Assembly (NCBI GenBank): GCA_002256245.1
Contig: NKIU01000003.1
Span: forward strand, 536,614-600,613
Direction of reading: 5' to 3'
DNA from: Pseudorhodobacter sp. PARRP1
GTDB taxonomy: Bacteria > Pseudomonadota > Alphaproteobacteria > Rhodobacterales > Rhodobacteraceae
DNA length: 64,000 bases
The position numbers and the translations under genes are program-made. This document shows, piece after piece, positions 24,357 to 32,774 of the stretch (the first letter of the stretch is position 1; the number at the start of each line of letters is the position of its first letter). Under the pieces are notes generated by a model, which saw only the letters and a program-made list of their open reading frames with translations, did no database searches and had not been told where the DNA came from.

Positions 24357-25376
24357 TTAGGTGACAAGTGCGCGTTGTTCGGGCAGGCCCATTGAGACCA
24401 GCAGAGGGTTCGCGGTTTGGCGGGTTTGGAAATCGGCTTTGCTGGCCATGCCCTGCCAATGCGACAGGATCAAGGATTGCGCCACAGCACCGCCCAGGGT
24501 GGTGCCAGGGCCTGCGATGATGAACAGGTCGGGGGCGAATTCGCGGGCGGCGGAGCGGATGGCGGCGGTGAAATCGTAAGGCTCGGTCACTTGATGGCCA
24601 AGGGTGTAGTCGTAAAGGGCGGCTTTGCGGGTCGATCCGGGCCACCAGATTTGGCCGCGCCCGTCGATCAGGGGTTTTTGCGGCTGTTGGAACAGGGTTT
24701 CCGGCAGGGCGGCGCGACCTTGGGCTGCGACCGGGGCTTGCAGGGCGGTGTGAAAGGCGGCGTGGTTGGCCAGACGCATCGGGAAGCGGCCCTGTTCGGG
24801 GGGCACGGCGGCCTCGAACGCCTTCAGGCCAGCCTCATTGCCCGCCAGCACCAACATGCCGCCGAGGTCTATCGACAGGGTCAGCGTGTGGTCGGGGCGG
24901 GTGGTGATTTCGGCGGCTATGGCCAGCAGTTCGGCGCGGCGGGCGGGGTTGGGGCGCCAGTTTTCATCTAGGAACGGGTGGATGATCTGGCCGCCAATCA
25001 GGCTTTGCTGCATCAGCGTGCCCATGGTGTTGACCACCTCAAACCCGTTCTGCGGGGTCAGCGCCCCCGCGCAGGCGAGCGCGGAATACCAGCCCATCGA
25101 ATTGCCGGTAACGGCCACGATTTCAACGACTTGCAGGGCGAGGCTGTCACCCAGAGTGCAGGCGTAGATCAGCGCCGAGGCATTGTCGCCGCGGGTGTGT
25201 TTTGACACGGAATATGTGGCGGCGGAGTCAAGAGCAGTGAGGGTTTCTTGGTTTAGGGCGGTGCGGCGGGCGTCGAAATGCGCGAGCAGATTGCGGTCGG
25301 GGAAGCGGGCAAGGCTGCCGAGTTCGGTCTTGGTATAGGTGCCACGGCCGGGGCAGATCAGGACGGCTTTTCTCAT
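24357..25376 (-). CDS. FabD-like acyltransferase domain protein
   Basis: 339 residues from the ATG at 25376, which overlaps the upstream stop as ATGA. The alpha/beta-hydrolase-like acyltransferase fold is shown by the nucleophile elbow GNSMGW (about residue 91, Gly-x-Ser-x-Gly) and a downstream catalytic His in NHAAFHT. It resembles malonyl/acyl-CoA:ACP transacylases, but the N-terminal KAVLICPGRGTYTKTE is unlike housekeeping FabD, and no ACP, ketosynthase or other fatty-acid gene is adjacent. Translational coupling to an E1-type decarboxylating dehydrogenase suggests it moves the acyl group produced by that enzyme. Acceptor and acyl group are unknown. Confidence 0.8.
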   Translation of the reverse strand: MRKAVLICPGRGTYTKTELGSLARFPDRNLLAHFDARRTALNQETLTALDSAATYSVSKHTRGDNASALIYACTLGDSLALQVVEIVAVTGNSMGWYSALACAGALTPQNGFEVVNTMGTLMQQSLIGGQIIHPFLDENWRPNPARRAELLAIAAEITTRPDHTLTLSIDLGGMLVLAGNEAGLKAFEAAVPPEQGRFPMRLANHAAFHTALQAPVAAQGRAALPETLFQQPQKPLIDGRGQIWWPGSTRKAALYDYTLGHQVTEPYDFTAAIRSAAREFAPDLFIIAGPGTTLGGAVAQSLILSHWQGMASKADFQTRQTANPLLVSMGLPEQRALVT

Positions 25377-27553
25377 TTGCAAAGCTCCTTGGCGGCTTGG
25401 GTGATGCTGGCGGCCGATGGCATCGTGGCGGCATAGGCGGGGCCGGTGGCGATGAAGCTGTCGGTTGCGGTGAGGCGGGCGAGTTTGGCCGGGGAAGCCT
25501 CGTGGAAATGTGCCATAAGTGCTTCGGCGACGCCGCCGGAGTGGCGCGTCTCATCCACGATCAGGATGTGTTTGCAGCCTTTGGTGGCGGCGGTGAGGGC
25601 GTCTTTCGGCAGCGGGGAAAGCCAGCGGGTGTCGATGATGCGGGTTTTGATGCCGGATGAGGTTATCGCCGGAAGGGCTTGATGTGACAGGTAATTGCCG
25701 TTGCCGAAGGTGACGATGGCAAGGTCGTCTCCGTCGCCATGCTGGCCTACTTCACCGAAGGGAATGGTTTCATCCGGCGCGGGGTAGCGCTGCATCCAAA
25801 GGCCGTCTTTGTCGGTGTGGAGATCGCGCATCGGATAGAGCGCGATGGGTTCAAGGAAGACCACAAGGCGCTGTTCCTCGCGCGCGAGACGCGCACATTC
25901 GCGCAGCATTTTGGCGGCGTCAGCGCCGTTTGACGGGCAGGCGAGGATCAGGCCGGGGATGTCGCGCAGCACGGCGACGGAATTGTCGTTGTGGAAATGG
26001 CCGCCGAAGCCTTTTTGATAGCCAAGGCCCGCGATGCGCAGCACCATCGGGTTGCTGTATTGGCCGTTGGAGAAGAACGGCAGGGTGGCGGCCTCGCCAC
26101 GCAACTGGTCTTCGGCGTTGTGCAGATAGGCGAGGAACTGGATTTCCGGGAACGGGATGAAGCCGTTTTGCGCCATGCCGATGGCGAGGCCGAGGATGGA
26201 TTGCTCATCGAGCAGCGTGTCGATCATCCGGGCTTGGCCAAAGCGCTGGGTCAGCTTTTGGGTCACGCCATAGACGCCACCTTTGCGGCCAACATCTTCG
26301 CCCATCATCACGATTTCGGGATGGGTCAGCATCAGATCGGTCAGCGTCCAGTTGATCAGGCGCGACATGATTTGCGGCTCGTCGATCTGCTTGAGGTCGC
26401 TGCCGAATGCATTGGCGCGGGCCTCGGCGGAGGGGCCGTTCGTGGGTTTGCAGGGGCGCGGGGGCGGGATGATCGCGGCCATGACTTCGGCGGCGGTTTT
26501 CAGATGCGGGCGGGTGGTGGCCTCAGCCGCGATGCGGGTGATGCGGTCGGCGGTGTCGTTATATATTTCAAGCGCTTGGGCGGCGGGGAGGGCGCCGGAT
26601 TGGTCAAGCTGGCGGACCATGTGGAGGAGGGGATCGTGGGCTTCCTCGGCCTCGACCTCCTCGCGCGGCAGGTAGGTGGTGGGCATATCCGCGCCCGCGT
26701 GGCCGTAAAGGCGGATGGTTTTCAGATGCAGGAAGGCGGGCTTGCGGCGGGTGCGGACATACGCGGCGGCCTCTTGGGCTGTGCGGTAGGTCTCAAAGAT
26801 ATCAAGGCCGTTGGCGTGGAAATACTTCAGGCCGGGGCGGTGTTTGAAGCTGTTGGCGATCCAGCCGGTGGGGGTTTTGGTGGAAATGCCGATGCCGTTG
26901 TCTTCGCAGACGAACAGCAAGGGCAGGGGCAGGTTCTGGTAAGCGGTCCAGCCTGCGGCGTTGAAGGCACCTTGCGCGGTGGAATGGTTGGCCGAGGCAT
27001 CGCCAAAGCTGCAATAGACGATGGCGTCGTCGGGCAGTTCGGCATGTTCGGGGCGGTTTTTCTTGGCCGCACCAATGGCATAGGCGGCCCCCACGGCTTT
27101 CGGCAGGTGGGACGCGATGGTCGAGGTTTGCGGCGGGATGTTCAGCGCTTTGGAGCCCAGAACCTTGTGGCGACCGCCAGAAATCGGGTCTTCGCTGGAG
27201 GCCGCGAAGCTGAGCAGCATGTCATAGGCGATGGTCTGCCCCGGCACTTGCCCTGCCCGCGCGATCTGGAAGGCGGCGTCGCGGTAGTGCAGGAAGGCCA
27301 TGTCGGTGGGGCGCAGGGCGAGGGCCACGGCCGCCAGCCCCTCATGCCCGGAAGATCCGATGGTGTAGAACCCCTTGCCCTGCCGCTGCATCTCACGCGA
27401 GGTGCGATCGAGCGCACGACTGGTGCAGGCGGCGCGGTAGATCGAAACGGCATCTTCGGGGGCAAGCGGGCCGGAGGGGGGCGCGCCTTGCGGGAAATCG
27501 CGGGCGGCTGCGCGGCGCAGGAAATTCTCGTGAACGATGACCGAACGGCCCAT
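25373..27553 (-). CDS. Fused 2-oxoacid dehydrogenase E1 alpha-beta subunit (TPP-dependent)
   Basis: 726 residues from the ATG at 27553 behind GGGGGAAAG. Residues about 1-370 are an E1 alpha domain with the TPP motif starting at GDASAN and ending at CEDNGIG; residues about 395-726 are an E1 beta domain (MMGEDVGRKGGVYGVT, then a transketolase C-terminal part). Normally these are separate chains of pyruvate or branched-chain 2-oxoacid dehydrogenase. No lipoyl-bearing E2 or E3 gene is nearby; instead the next gene, overlapping by ATGA, is a FabD-like acyltransferase. It may feed activated aldehyde to another complex's E2 or use a different acyl acceptor. It starts 204 bp from the divergent tpa gene. 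Confidence 0.85.
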   Translation of the reverse strand: MGRSVIVHENFLRRAAARDFPQGAPPSGPLAPEDAVSIYRAACTSRALDRTSREMQRQGKGFYTIGSSGHEGLAAVALALRPTDMAFLHYRDAAFQIARAGQVPGQTIAYDMLLSFAASSEDPISGGRHKVLGSKALNIPPQTSTIASHLPKAVGAAYAIGAAKKNRPEHAELPDDAIVYCSFGDASANHSTAQGAFNAAGWTAYQNLPLPLLFVCEDNGIGISTKTPTGWIANSFKHRPGLKYFHANGLDIFETYRTAQEAAAYVRTRRKPAFLHLKTIRLYGHAGADMPTTYLPREEVEAEEAHDPLLHMVRQLDQSGALPAAQALEIYNDTADRITRIAAEATTRPHLKTAAEVMAAIIPPPRPCKPTNGPSAEARANAFGSDLKQIDEPQIMSRLINWTLTDLMLTHPEIVMMGEDVGRKGGVYGVTQKLTQRFGQARMIDTLLDEQSILGLAIGMAQNGFIPFPEIQFLAYLHNAEDQLRGEAATLPFFSNGQYSNPMVLRIAGLGYQKGFGGHFHNDNSVAVLRDIPGLILACPSNGADAAKMLRECARLAREEQRLVVFLEPIALYPMRDLHTDKDGLWMQRYPAPDETIPFGEVGQHGDGDDLAIVTFGNGNYLSHQALPAITSSGIKTRIIDTRWLSPLPKDALTAATKGCKHILIVDETRHSGGVAEALMAHFHEASPAKLARLTATDSFIATGPAYAATMPSAASITQAAKELCK

Positions 27554-27650
27554 GGCTTTCCCCCGTTTTTCGGTAAGGTTTAGCCGATTGCACTGGGGCG
27601 GGGAAACGAGAAGAAGGCATGAGGGCATATCAAATCGGCATAGGCTGGCG

Positions 27651-27683
27651 CTGGCCTTATCGGCGCATATGGTCTGGACATAA
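27651..27683 (+). promoter_or_regulatory. TauR boxes (direct repeat) and promoter upstream of tpa
   Basis: CTGGCCTTAT (27651-27660) and CTGGACATAA (27674-27683) are direct repeats with starts exactly 23 bp apart. They resemble, from memory, the CTGGACYTAA-type repeats reported for TauR in Rhodobacter capsulatus. The second box contains TGGACA, a near-consensus -35, followed after 16 bp by TATCCC, as expected for a MocR-type activator bound at -35. Confidence 0.7.
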
Positions 27684-27757
27684 GAGGAAGTCGTGCTATC
27701 CCCGATCATGGCACAAATCACGCCGCCTTTGCGGCCAATCTGGAATGAGGTCGGATC

Positions 27758-29140
27758 ATGGAAGGCTATACCAACGCCAATGACATCTCTGCGGTGGTTG
27801 CCGCCGATAAGGCGCATGTCTGGCACCACCTGAGCCAGCACAAGGGCTATGAGCAGCCGGATGTCGATCCCCGCATCATCGTGGAAGGCAAGGGCCTGCG
27901 GGTGTGGGATGCGCGCGGCAAGGAATATATCGACGCAGTGTCGGGCGCTGTCTGGACGGTGAACGTCGGCTACGGGCGTGAAAGCATCGCCAATGCGGTG
28001 CGCGATACCTTGTTGAAAATGAACTATTTTGCGGGCGTGGGCGGTTCGATCCCCGGCGCGCTGTTTGCCGAAAAGCTGATCTCGAAAATGCCGGGGATGA
28101 GTCGGGTGTATTACTCGAACTCAGGCTCGGAAGCGAACGAGAAGGTTTACAAGATGGTGCGCCAGATCGCGCACAAGCATCACGGCGGCAAGAAGTGGAA
28201 GATCCTGTACCGTGAGCGGGATTATCACGGCACCACCATCGGCACGCTGGCGACCAGCGGTCAGTTGGAGCGCGCGGCGCAGTATGGGCCATACCCCGAC
28301 GGTTTCGTGATGGTGCCGCATTGCCTTGAGTATCGCAAACAGTGGGATGTCGAGAACTACGGTGAGCGCGCGGCGGATGCGATTGAGGAAGTCATCCTGC
28401 GCGAAGGGGCCGATACGATTGGCGCGCTGGTGCTGGAGCCTGTAACCGCGGGCGGTGGCGTGATCACCCCGCCGGTGGGGTATTGGGAGCGGGTTCAGGA
28501 AATCTGCAAGAAATATAACATCTTGCTGCACATTGACGAAGTGGTCTGTGGCGTTGGCCGGACGGGCACCTGGTTTGGCTATCAGCATTACGGCATCAAG
28601 CCCGATTTCGTGACGATGGCGAAAGGCGTGGCCTCGGGCTATGCGGCGATTTCCTGCACGGTGACGACCGAAGCCGTGTTCGACATGTTCAAGGACGCGG
28701 GCGATCATCTGTCGTATTTCCGCGATATCTCAACCTTCGGCGGCTGCACGGCGGGGCCTGCGGCTGCGCTGGAGAACATGCGGATCATCGAGGATGAGGG
28801 GTTGCTCGACAACACCCTGAAGATGGGCGCGCGGGTGCTGGATAACCTCAACGCTTTGATGGAAAAGCACAAGGTGATCGGCGATGTGCGCGGCAAGGGC
28901 CTGTTCTGCGGTGCGGAACTGGTGGCGGATCGTGTCACCAAGGAACCGATGGACGAGAAAAAGGTCGCCGCCGTCGTGGCCGCCTGCAACGCGCAGGGCG
29001 TGATCATTGGGATGACGAACCGCTCGATCCCCGGCCTGAACAACACCCTGTGCCTGTCGCCTGCGCTGATCGCCACGGCGGACGATATCGACCAGATCAC
29101 CGGGGCGATTGATAACGCGCTGACGACGGTGTTTGGCTAA
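27758..29140 (+). CDS. tpa: Taurine--pyruvate aminotransferase
   Basis: 460 residues, class-III PLP aminotransferase. Signatures: YYSNSGSEANEKVYKM (cofactor phosphate site), DYHGTT, IDEVVCGVGRTGTWFGYQ and the PLP-lysine segment TMAKGVASGYAAIS. It transfers the amino group of taurine to pyruvate, giving sulfoacetaldehyde and alanine in the cytoplasm. Identity as Tpa rests on its similarity pattern and on the neighbours tauR and xsc. Its ribosome site lies within ATCTGGAATGAGG, a 13-mer repeated before tauR. It is preceded by two TauR boxes and followed by a terminator. Confidence 0.92.
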   Translation: MEGYTNANDISAVVAADKAHVWHHLSQHKGYEQPDVDPRIIVEGKGLRVWDARGKEYIDAVSGAVWTVNVGYGRESIANAVRDTLLKMNYFAGVGGSIPGALFAEKLISKMPGMSRVYYSNSGSEANEKVYKMVRQIAHKHHGGKKWKILYRERDYHGTTIGTLATSGQLERAAQYGPYPDGFVMVPHCLEYRKQWDVENYGERAADAIEEVILREGADTIGALVLEPVTAGGGVITPPVGYWERVQEICKKYNILLHIDEVVCGVGRTGTWFGYQHYGIKPDFVTMAKGVASGYAAISCTVTTEAVFDMFKDAGDHLSYFRDISTFGGCTAGPAAALENMRIIEDEGLLDNTLKMGARVLDNLNALMEKHKVIGDVRGKGLFCGAELVADRVTKEPMDEKKVAAVVAACNAQGVIIGMTNRSIPGLNNTLCLSPALIATADDIDQITGAIDNALTTVFG

Positions 29141-29168
29141 GATTTAGCTAAAATTTGCGCCTTTTAGC

Positions 29169-29200
29169 CCCCGCGCCCGCAATGGCGCGGGGCTTTTGTT
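29169..29200 (+). terminator. Rho-independent terminator after tpa
   Basis: Stem CCCCGCGCC / GGCGCGGGG with a 6-nt loop followed by CTTTTGTTT, about 30 bp after the tpa stop. Confidence 0.8.
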
Positions 29201-29202
29201 TG

Positions 29203-29294
29203 GGTCATCCTCTCTGCTTAAATATCCCCGCCGGAGGCTTCTTACCCGAATGTCGGATGCCTCCGGCTGGGATATTTAAGCAGAGAGGATGACC
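29203..29294. repeat. Intergenic palindromic repeat, copy 2 (36-nt arms, one mismatch)
   Basis: Arms 29203-29238 and 29259-29294 pair over 36 positions with one mismatch. They contain the same AAATATCCCCGCCGGAGGC core as the element at 17109-17168, extended outward by GGTCATCCTCTCTGCTT. It lies between tpa and tauR, just after the tpa terminator. Confidence 0.85.
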
Positions 29295-29346
29295 AAGAGC
29301 CAAAAGACGATGCAGGTGCTTGACATTCCGGCGCTGCACTCAGCCT

Positions 29347-29378
29347 ATAAGTCCAGAGCTGATCTGGAATGAGGCCAG
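29347..29378 (-). promoter_or_regulatory. Possible TauR boxes overlapping the tauR leader
   Basis: On the minus strand CTGGACTTAT (29347-29356) and CTGGCCTCAT (29369-29378) resemble the TauR boxes found before tpa and xsc, with 22 rather than 23 bp between starts. The second overlaps the tauR ribosome site. Orientation is opposite to the gene, so a role in autorepression is possible but uncertain. Confidence 0.35.
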
Positions 29379-29379
29379 A

Positions 29380-30840
29380 ATGTCGATCCCTGCCGAAGCA
29401 TTTGTCTTGCCGCCCGCCGCACGCGGCACGTTGCAGCAACGTATCCGGCAGATGGTGACGGAAGGTGTGTTGTCGGGGCGGTTTCGGGCCGGGCAGAAGA
29501 TGCCGTCGTCGCGGGGGCTGGCCGAGCATCTGGGGATTTCGCGGATCACCGTGACGCTGTCATATGCCGAACTTGTCAGTGCTGATTATCTGATGGCGCG
29601 GGGGCGGTCGGGGTATTTCATCTCGGAAAACGCGCCGCGCGCGCCGGAATTGCAGGCGCGCGCGCCACGGGCTGAAGGGGTGGATTTTGCAGCGCTGACG
29701 GGGGGGCGGTTTTCGCGGTTGGCGACGGTAAAGCGGCCGCTGGATTGGGAAAATTATGCCTATCCGTTCATTTATGGGCAGGCAGACGCCAGCCTGTTTG
29801 ATCATCAGAACTGGCGGTTGTGCGCGTTGCGGGCATTGGGGCGCAAGGATTTCGCGGCGCTGACCAGCGATATGTATGACCGCGATGATCCGCTGTTGAT
29901 CGAGCATCTCTTGCGCTCGATCCTGCCGCGCCGGGGGATTGCCGCGCGCGAGGATGAGGTTTTGCTGACCATGGGCGCGCAGAATGCGCTCTGGATCACC
30001 ACCGCCGTGCTGCTGGGCGCTGGGCGGCGGGCAGTGGTGGAAAATCCGGGCTATTCGGGGTTGAGGGGCGTGTTGGAGCCTTCGGGGACCGAGGTGATCT
30101 CGGTCGATGTCGATGCCGATGGGCTGCCGCCGGATCGGTTGCCGGGCGGGGTGGATGTGGTGTTTACCACGGCGTCGCATCAGTGTCCGACCAATGCGAC
30201 GATGCCGCTTGAGCGGCGGTTGGCCTTGCTGGAGGCGGCCTCGCGCGACAATTTCGTCATCGTCGAGGATGACTATGAGTTTGAGATGTCATTTCTGAAG
30301 CCGGTGTCGCCAGCGCTGAAATCTTTGGATAGCGAAGGACGGGTGATTTATGCCGGGTCGTTCTCTAAGAGCGTTTTTCCGGGGATGCGGTTGGGCTATC
30401 TGGTGGGGCCTGCGAGTTTCATCCGTGAGGCGCGGGCGTTGCGGTTGATGCTGCTGCGGCATCCGCCGGGGCATATTCAGCGCACGGTGGCGTATTTTCT
30501 TAGCCTTGGGCATTATGATGCGCTGATCAACCGGATGCGCAATGCGTATCGCAGGCGGCGTCAGGTGATGGAAGAAGCCATTCGGGACAATGGCTTGGCG
30601 GTGGCGGGGCAGGGCGGTTTTGGCGGCTCGAGCTTCTGGATGCGCGCGCCTGCGGGGGTGGATACGGAAGTGTTGGCCGAGGGGTTGCGGGCGGAGGGGG
30701 TGTTGATCGAGCCGGGGCGGGCGTTCTTCGCGCCCGAGCAAGCACCACGGAATTTCTATCGGCTGGGGTATTCCTCGATTTCTCCGGCGAAGATCCCCGA
30801 GGGGATTGCGCGGATTGGCCGGGCTATTCGCGGGGCGTGA
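29380..30840 (+). CDS. tauR: TauR, MocR/PdxR-type GntR regulator of taurine genes
   Basis: 486 residues: an N-terminal GntR winged helix (about 10-80, MPSSRGLAEHLGISRITVTL) joined to an aminotransferase class-I-like domain with PLP-binding Lys in AGSFSKSVFPGMRLGY. This is the MocR architecture; TauR of Rhodobacter capsulatus activates tpa and xsc in response to taurine. The ATG at 29380 has GAGG 5 bases upstream and begins MSIPAEAF; upstream in-frame starts lack a site. It is flanked by tpa and xsc, both preceded by paired CTGG-type boxes. PLP-taurine aldimine is the likely effector by family knowledge. Confidence 0.9.
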   Translation: MSIPAEAFVLPPAARGTLQQRIRQMVTEGVLSGRFRAGQKMPSSRGLAEHLGISRITVTLSYAELVSADYLMARGRSGYFISENAPRAPELQARAPRAEGVDFAALTGGRFSRLATVKRPLDWENYAYPFIYGQADASLFDHQNWRLCALRALGRKDFAALTSDMYDRDDPLLIEHLLRSILPRRGIAAREDEVLLTMGAQNALWITTAVLLGAGRRAVVENPGYSGLRGVLEPSGTEVISVDVDADGLPPDRLPGGVDVVFTTASHQCPTNATMPLERRLALLEAASRDNFVIVEDDYEFEMSFLKPVSPALKSLDSEGRVIYAGSFSKSVFPGMRLGYLVGPASFIREARALRLMLLRHPPGHIQRTVAYFLSLGHYDALINRMRNAYRRRRQVMEEAIRDNGLAVAGQGGFGGSSFWMRAPAGVDTEVLAEGLRAEGVLIEPGRAFFAPEQAPRNFYRLGYSSISPAKIPEGIARIGRAIRGA

Positions 30841-30861
30841 GGGCTTGGGGTTGCTCGCCGG

Positions 30862-30902
30862 GGCCAGCCCCGGACCCCGGAGTATTTAGGCCAATGTGAA
30901 GG
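30862..30902. repeat. GC hairpin and half-copy of the 21064 repeat
   Basis: CCGGGGC-CA-GCCCCGG forms a perfect short hairpin and continues as GGACCCCGGAGTATTT..GCCAA.GTGAAG, closely matching the left arm at 21080-21115. It follows the tauR stop by about 20 bp and may terminate tauR. Confidence 0.7.
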
Positions 30903-30910
30903 GTTAAGAA

Positions 30911-30943
30911 CTGGCCTTATGACGGGGGAGGCTCTGGCCCTAA
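30911..30943 (+). promoter_or_regulatory. TauR boxes (direct repeat) upstream of xsc
   Basis: CTGGCCTTAT (30911-30920) and CTGGCCCTAA (30934-30943) are direct repeats with starts 23 bp apart. The spacing and first box are identical to those before tpa. They lie 59 bp before the xsc ATG, so xsc-tauE-ackA probably has its own TauR-controlled promoter. Confidence 0.7.
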
Positions 30944-31001
30944 GGCTGGTTTCGTGGCGGGGATAGAACAGCGTCAACCACTGAATTTCAGGAGAAATGC
31001 C

Positions 31002-32774
31002 ATGCGGATGACCACGGAAGAAGCTTTTGTCAAAGTGCTGCAAATGCATGGCATTGAACATGCGTTCGGCATCATCGGCTCGGCTTTCATGCCGATTTCT
31101 GATCTGTTTCCGCGGGCGGGCATCACGTTCTGGGACTGCGCGCATGAAGGCTCGGGCGGGATGATGGCGGATGGCTACACGCGCGCCACTGGCAAGATGT
31201 CGATGATGATCGCGCAGAACGGGCCGGGGATTACCAATTTTGTGACGGCGGTGAAGACGGCGTATTGGAACCACACGCCGCTGTTGCTGGTCACCCCGCA
31301 GGCGGCGAACAAGACGATCGGGATGGGTGGTTTCCAAGAGGTTGAGCAGATGGCTTTGTTCGCCGATATGGTCGCCTATCAGGAGGAAGTGCGCGACCCA
31401 AGCCGCGTGGCGGAAGTGCTGAACCGGGTGATCATCAATGCCAAGCGGGCGAGTGCGCCTGCGCAGATCAACATGCCGCGCGATTATTGGACCCAAGTGA
31501 TCGACATTGATTTGCCGGCGATTGTCGAATTTGAGCGGCCTTCGGGCGGCGAGGCTGCGATCAATGCGGCGGCGGAGTTGCTGTCGTCGGCGAAGTTTCC
31601 GGTGATCTTGAACGGCGCGGGCGTGGTGTTGGGCGGGGCTATTCCGGCCAGCATGGCGCTGGCGGAACGCTTGGATGCGCCGGTTTGTGTGGGCTATCAG
31701 CACAATGATGCTTTCCCCGGCAGCCATCCGCTGTTTGCCGGGCCTTTGGGCTATAACGGCAGCAAGGCGGCGATGGAGTTGATTTCTGCGGCGGATGTGG
31801 TATTGTGTCTGGGTACCCGATTGAACCCGTTTTCAACGCTTCCCGGATACGCGCTGGACTATTGGCCCAAGGGGGCCAAGATCATCCAAGTCGATATTAA
31901 CCCTGATCGGATCGGGTTAACGAAGAAGGTGACTGTTGGCATTGTCGGCGACGCTAAAAAGGTCGCCGAGGCGGTTTTGGCGCGGTTGGCCTCTACCGCT
32001 GGTGACCATGCGCGCTCTGAGCGTAAAGCCAAGATTGCCCAGACCAAATCGGCATGGGCGCAGGCTTTGTCCTCGATGGACCATGAGGAGGACGACGTTG
32101 GCACCACCTGGAACGCACGTGCGCGGGCGGATAAGCCGGAGTGGATGAGCCCGCGGATGGCATGGCGCGCTATTCAGGCGGCGCTGCCGAAAGAGGCGAT
32201 TATTTCCAGCGATATCGGCAACAACTGTGCGATAGGCAATGCTTACCCGACGTTTGAGGCGGGGCGGAAATATCTCGCACCCGGTCTGTTCGGGCCGTGT
32301 GGGTATGGCTTGCCTGCCGTGGTCGGCGCGAAAATCGGCTGCCCGGATGTGCCGGTGGTGGGGTTTTCGGGTGACGGGGCGTTTGGCATCGCGGTGACGG
32401 AATTGACGGCGATTGGCCGGGGTGAGTGGCCTGCGATCACGCAAGTGGTGTTCCGCAATTACCAGTGGGGGGCGGAGAAGCGCAACTCGACCCTGTGGTA
32501 TGATGACAATTTCGTCGGCACCGAGTTGGACACTCAGGTGTCTTATGCAGGGATTGCAAAGGCTTGCGGGTTGCAGGGCGTGGTGGCGCGCACGATGGAC
32601 GAACTGACGGCGGCGCTGCGGCAGGCGATTGTTGACCAGAAGGCGGGCAAGACCACGCTGATTGAGGCGATGATCAATCAGGAGTTGGGTGAGCCGTTCC
32701 GCCGCGATGCGATGAAAAAGCCGGTCGCGGTGGCGGGGATTGATGCGGCAGACATGCGCAAGCAGGTTGTTTGA
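31002..32774 (+). CDS. xsc: Sulfoacetaldehyde acetyltransferase
   Basis: 590 residues, the usual Xsc length, of the TPP-dependent acetohydroxyacid-synthase-like family with three domains: N-terminal pyrimidine-binding (MRMTTEEAFVKVLQMHGIEH), a central domain, and a C-terminal TPP domain with GDGAFG near 455 and the downstream NYQWGAEKRN segment. It converts sulfoacetaldehyde plus phosphate to sulfite and acetyl phosphate. The ATG at 31002 follows AGGAG. Its stop overlaps the tauE start (TGATG). Tpa supplies its substrate, AckA uses the acetyl phosphate, and TauE/SoeABC handle the sulfite. Confidence 0.95.
   Translation: MRMTTEEAFVKVLQMHGIEHAFGIIGSAFMPISDLFPRAGITFWDCAHEGSGGMMADGYTRATGKMSMMIAQNGPGITNFVTAVKTAYWNHTPLLLVTPQAANKTIGMGGFQEVEQMALFADMVAYQEEVRDPSRVAEVLNRVIINAKRASAPAQINMPRDYWTQVIDIDLPAIVEFERPSGGEAAINAAAELLSSAKFPVILNGAGVVLGGAIPASMALAERLDAPVCVGYQHNDAFPGSHPLFAGPLGYNGSKAAMELISAADVVLCLGTRLNPFSTLPGYALDYWPKGAKIIQVDINPDRIGLTKKVTVGIVGDAKKVAEAVLARLASTAGDHARSERKAKIAQTKSAWAQALSSMDHEEDDVGTTWNARARADKPEWMSPRMAWRAIQAALPKEAIISSDIGNNCAIGNAYPTFEAGRKYLAPGLFGPCGYGLPAVVGAKIGCPDVPVVGFSGDGAFGIAVTELTAIGRGEWPAITQVVFRNYQWGAEKRNSTLWYDDNFVGTELDTQVSYAGIAKACGLQGVVARTMDELTAALRQAIVDQKAGKTTLIEAMINQELGEPFRRDAMKKPVAVAGIDAADMRKQVV

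Noticed and set aside
25991..27583. Open frame of 530 codons on the plus strand over the E1 fusion
   Set aside because: Glycine/Arg-rich shadow of a gene with TPP motifs; no family features.
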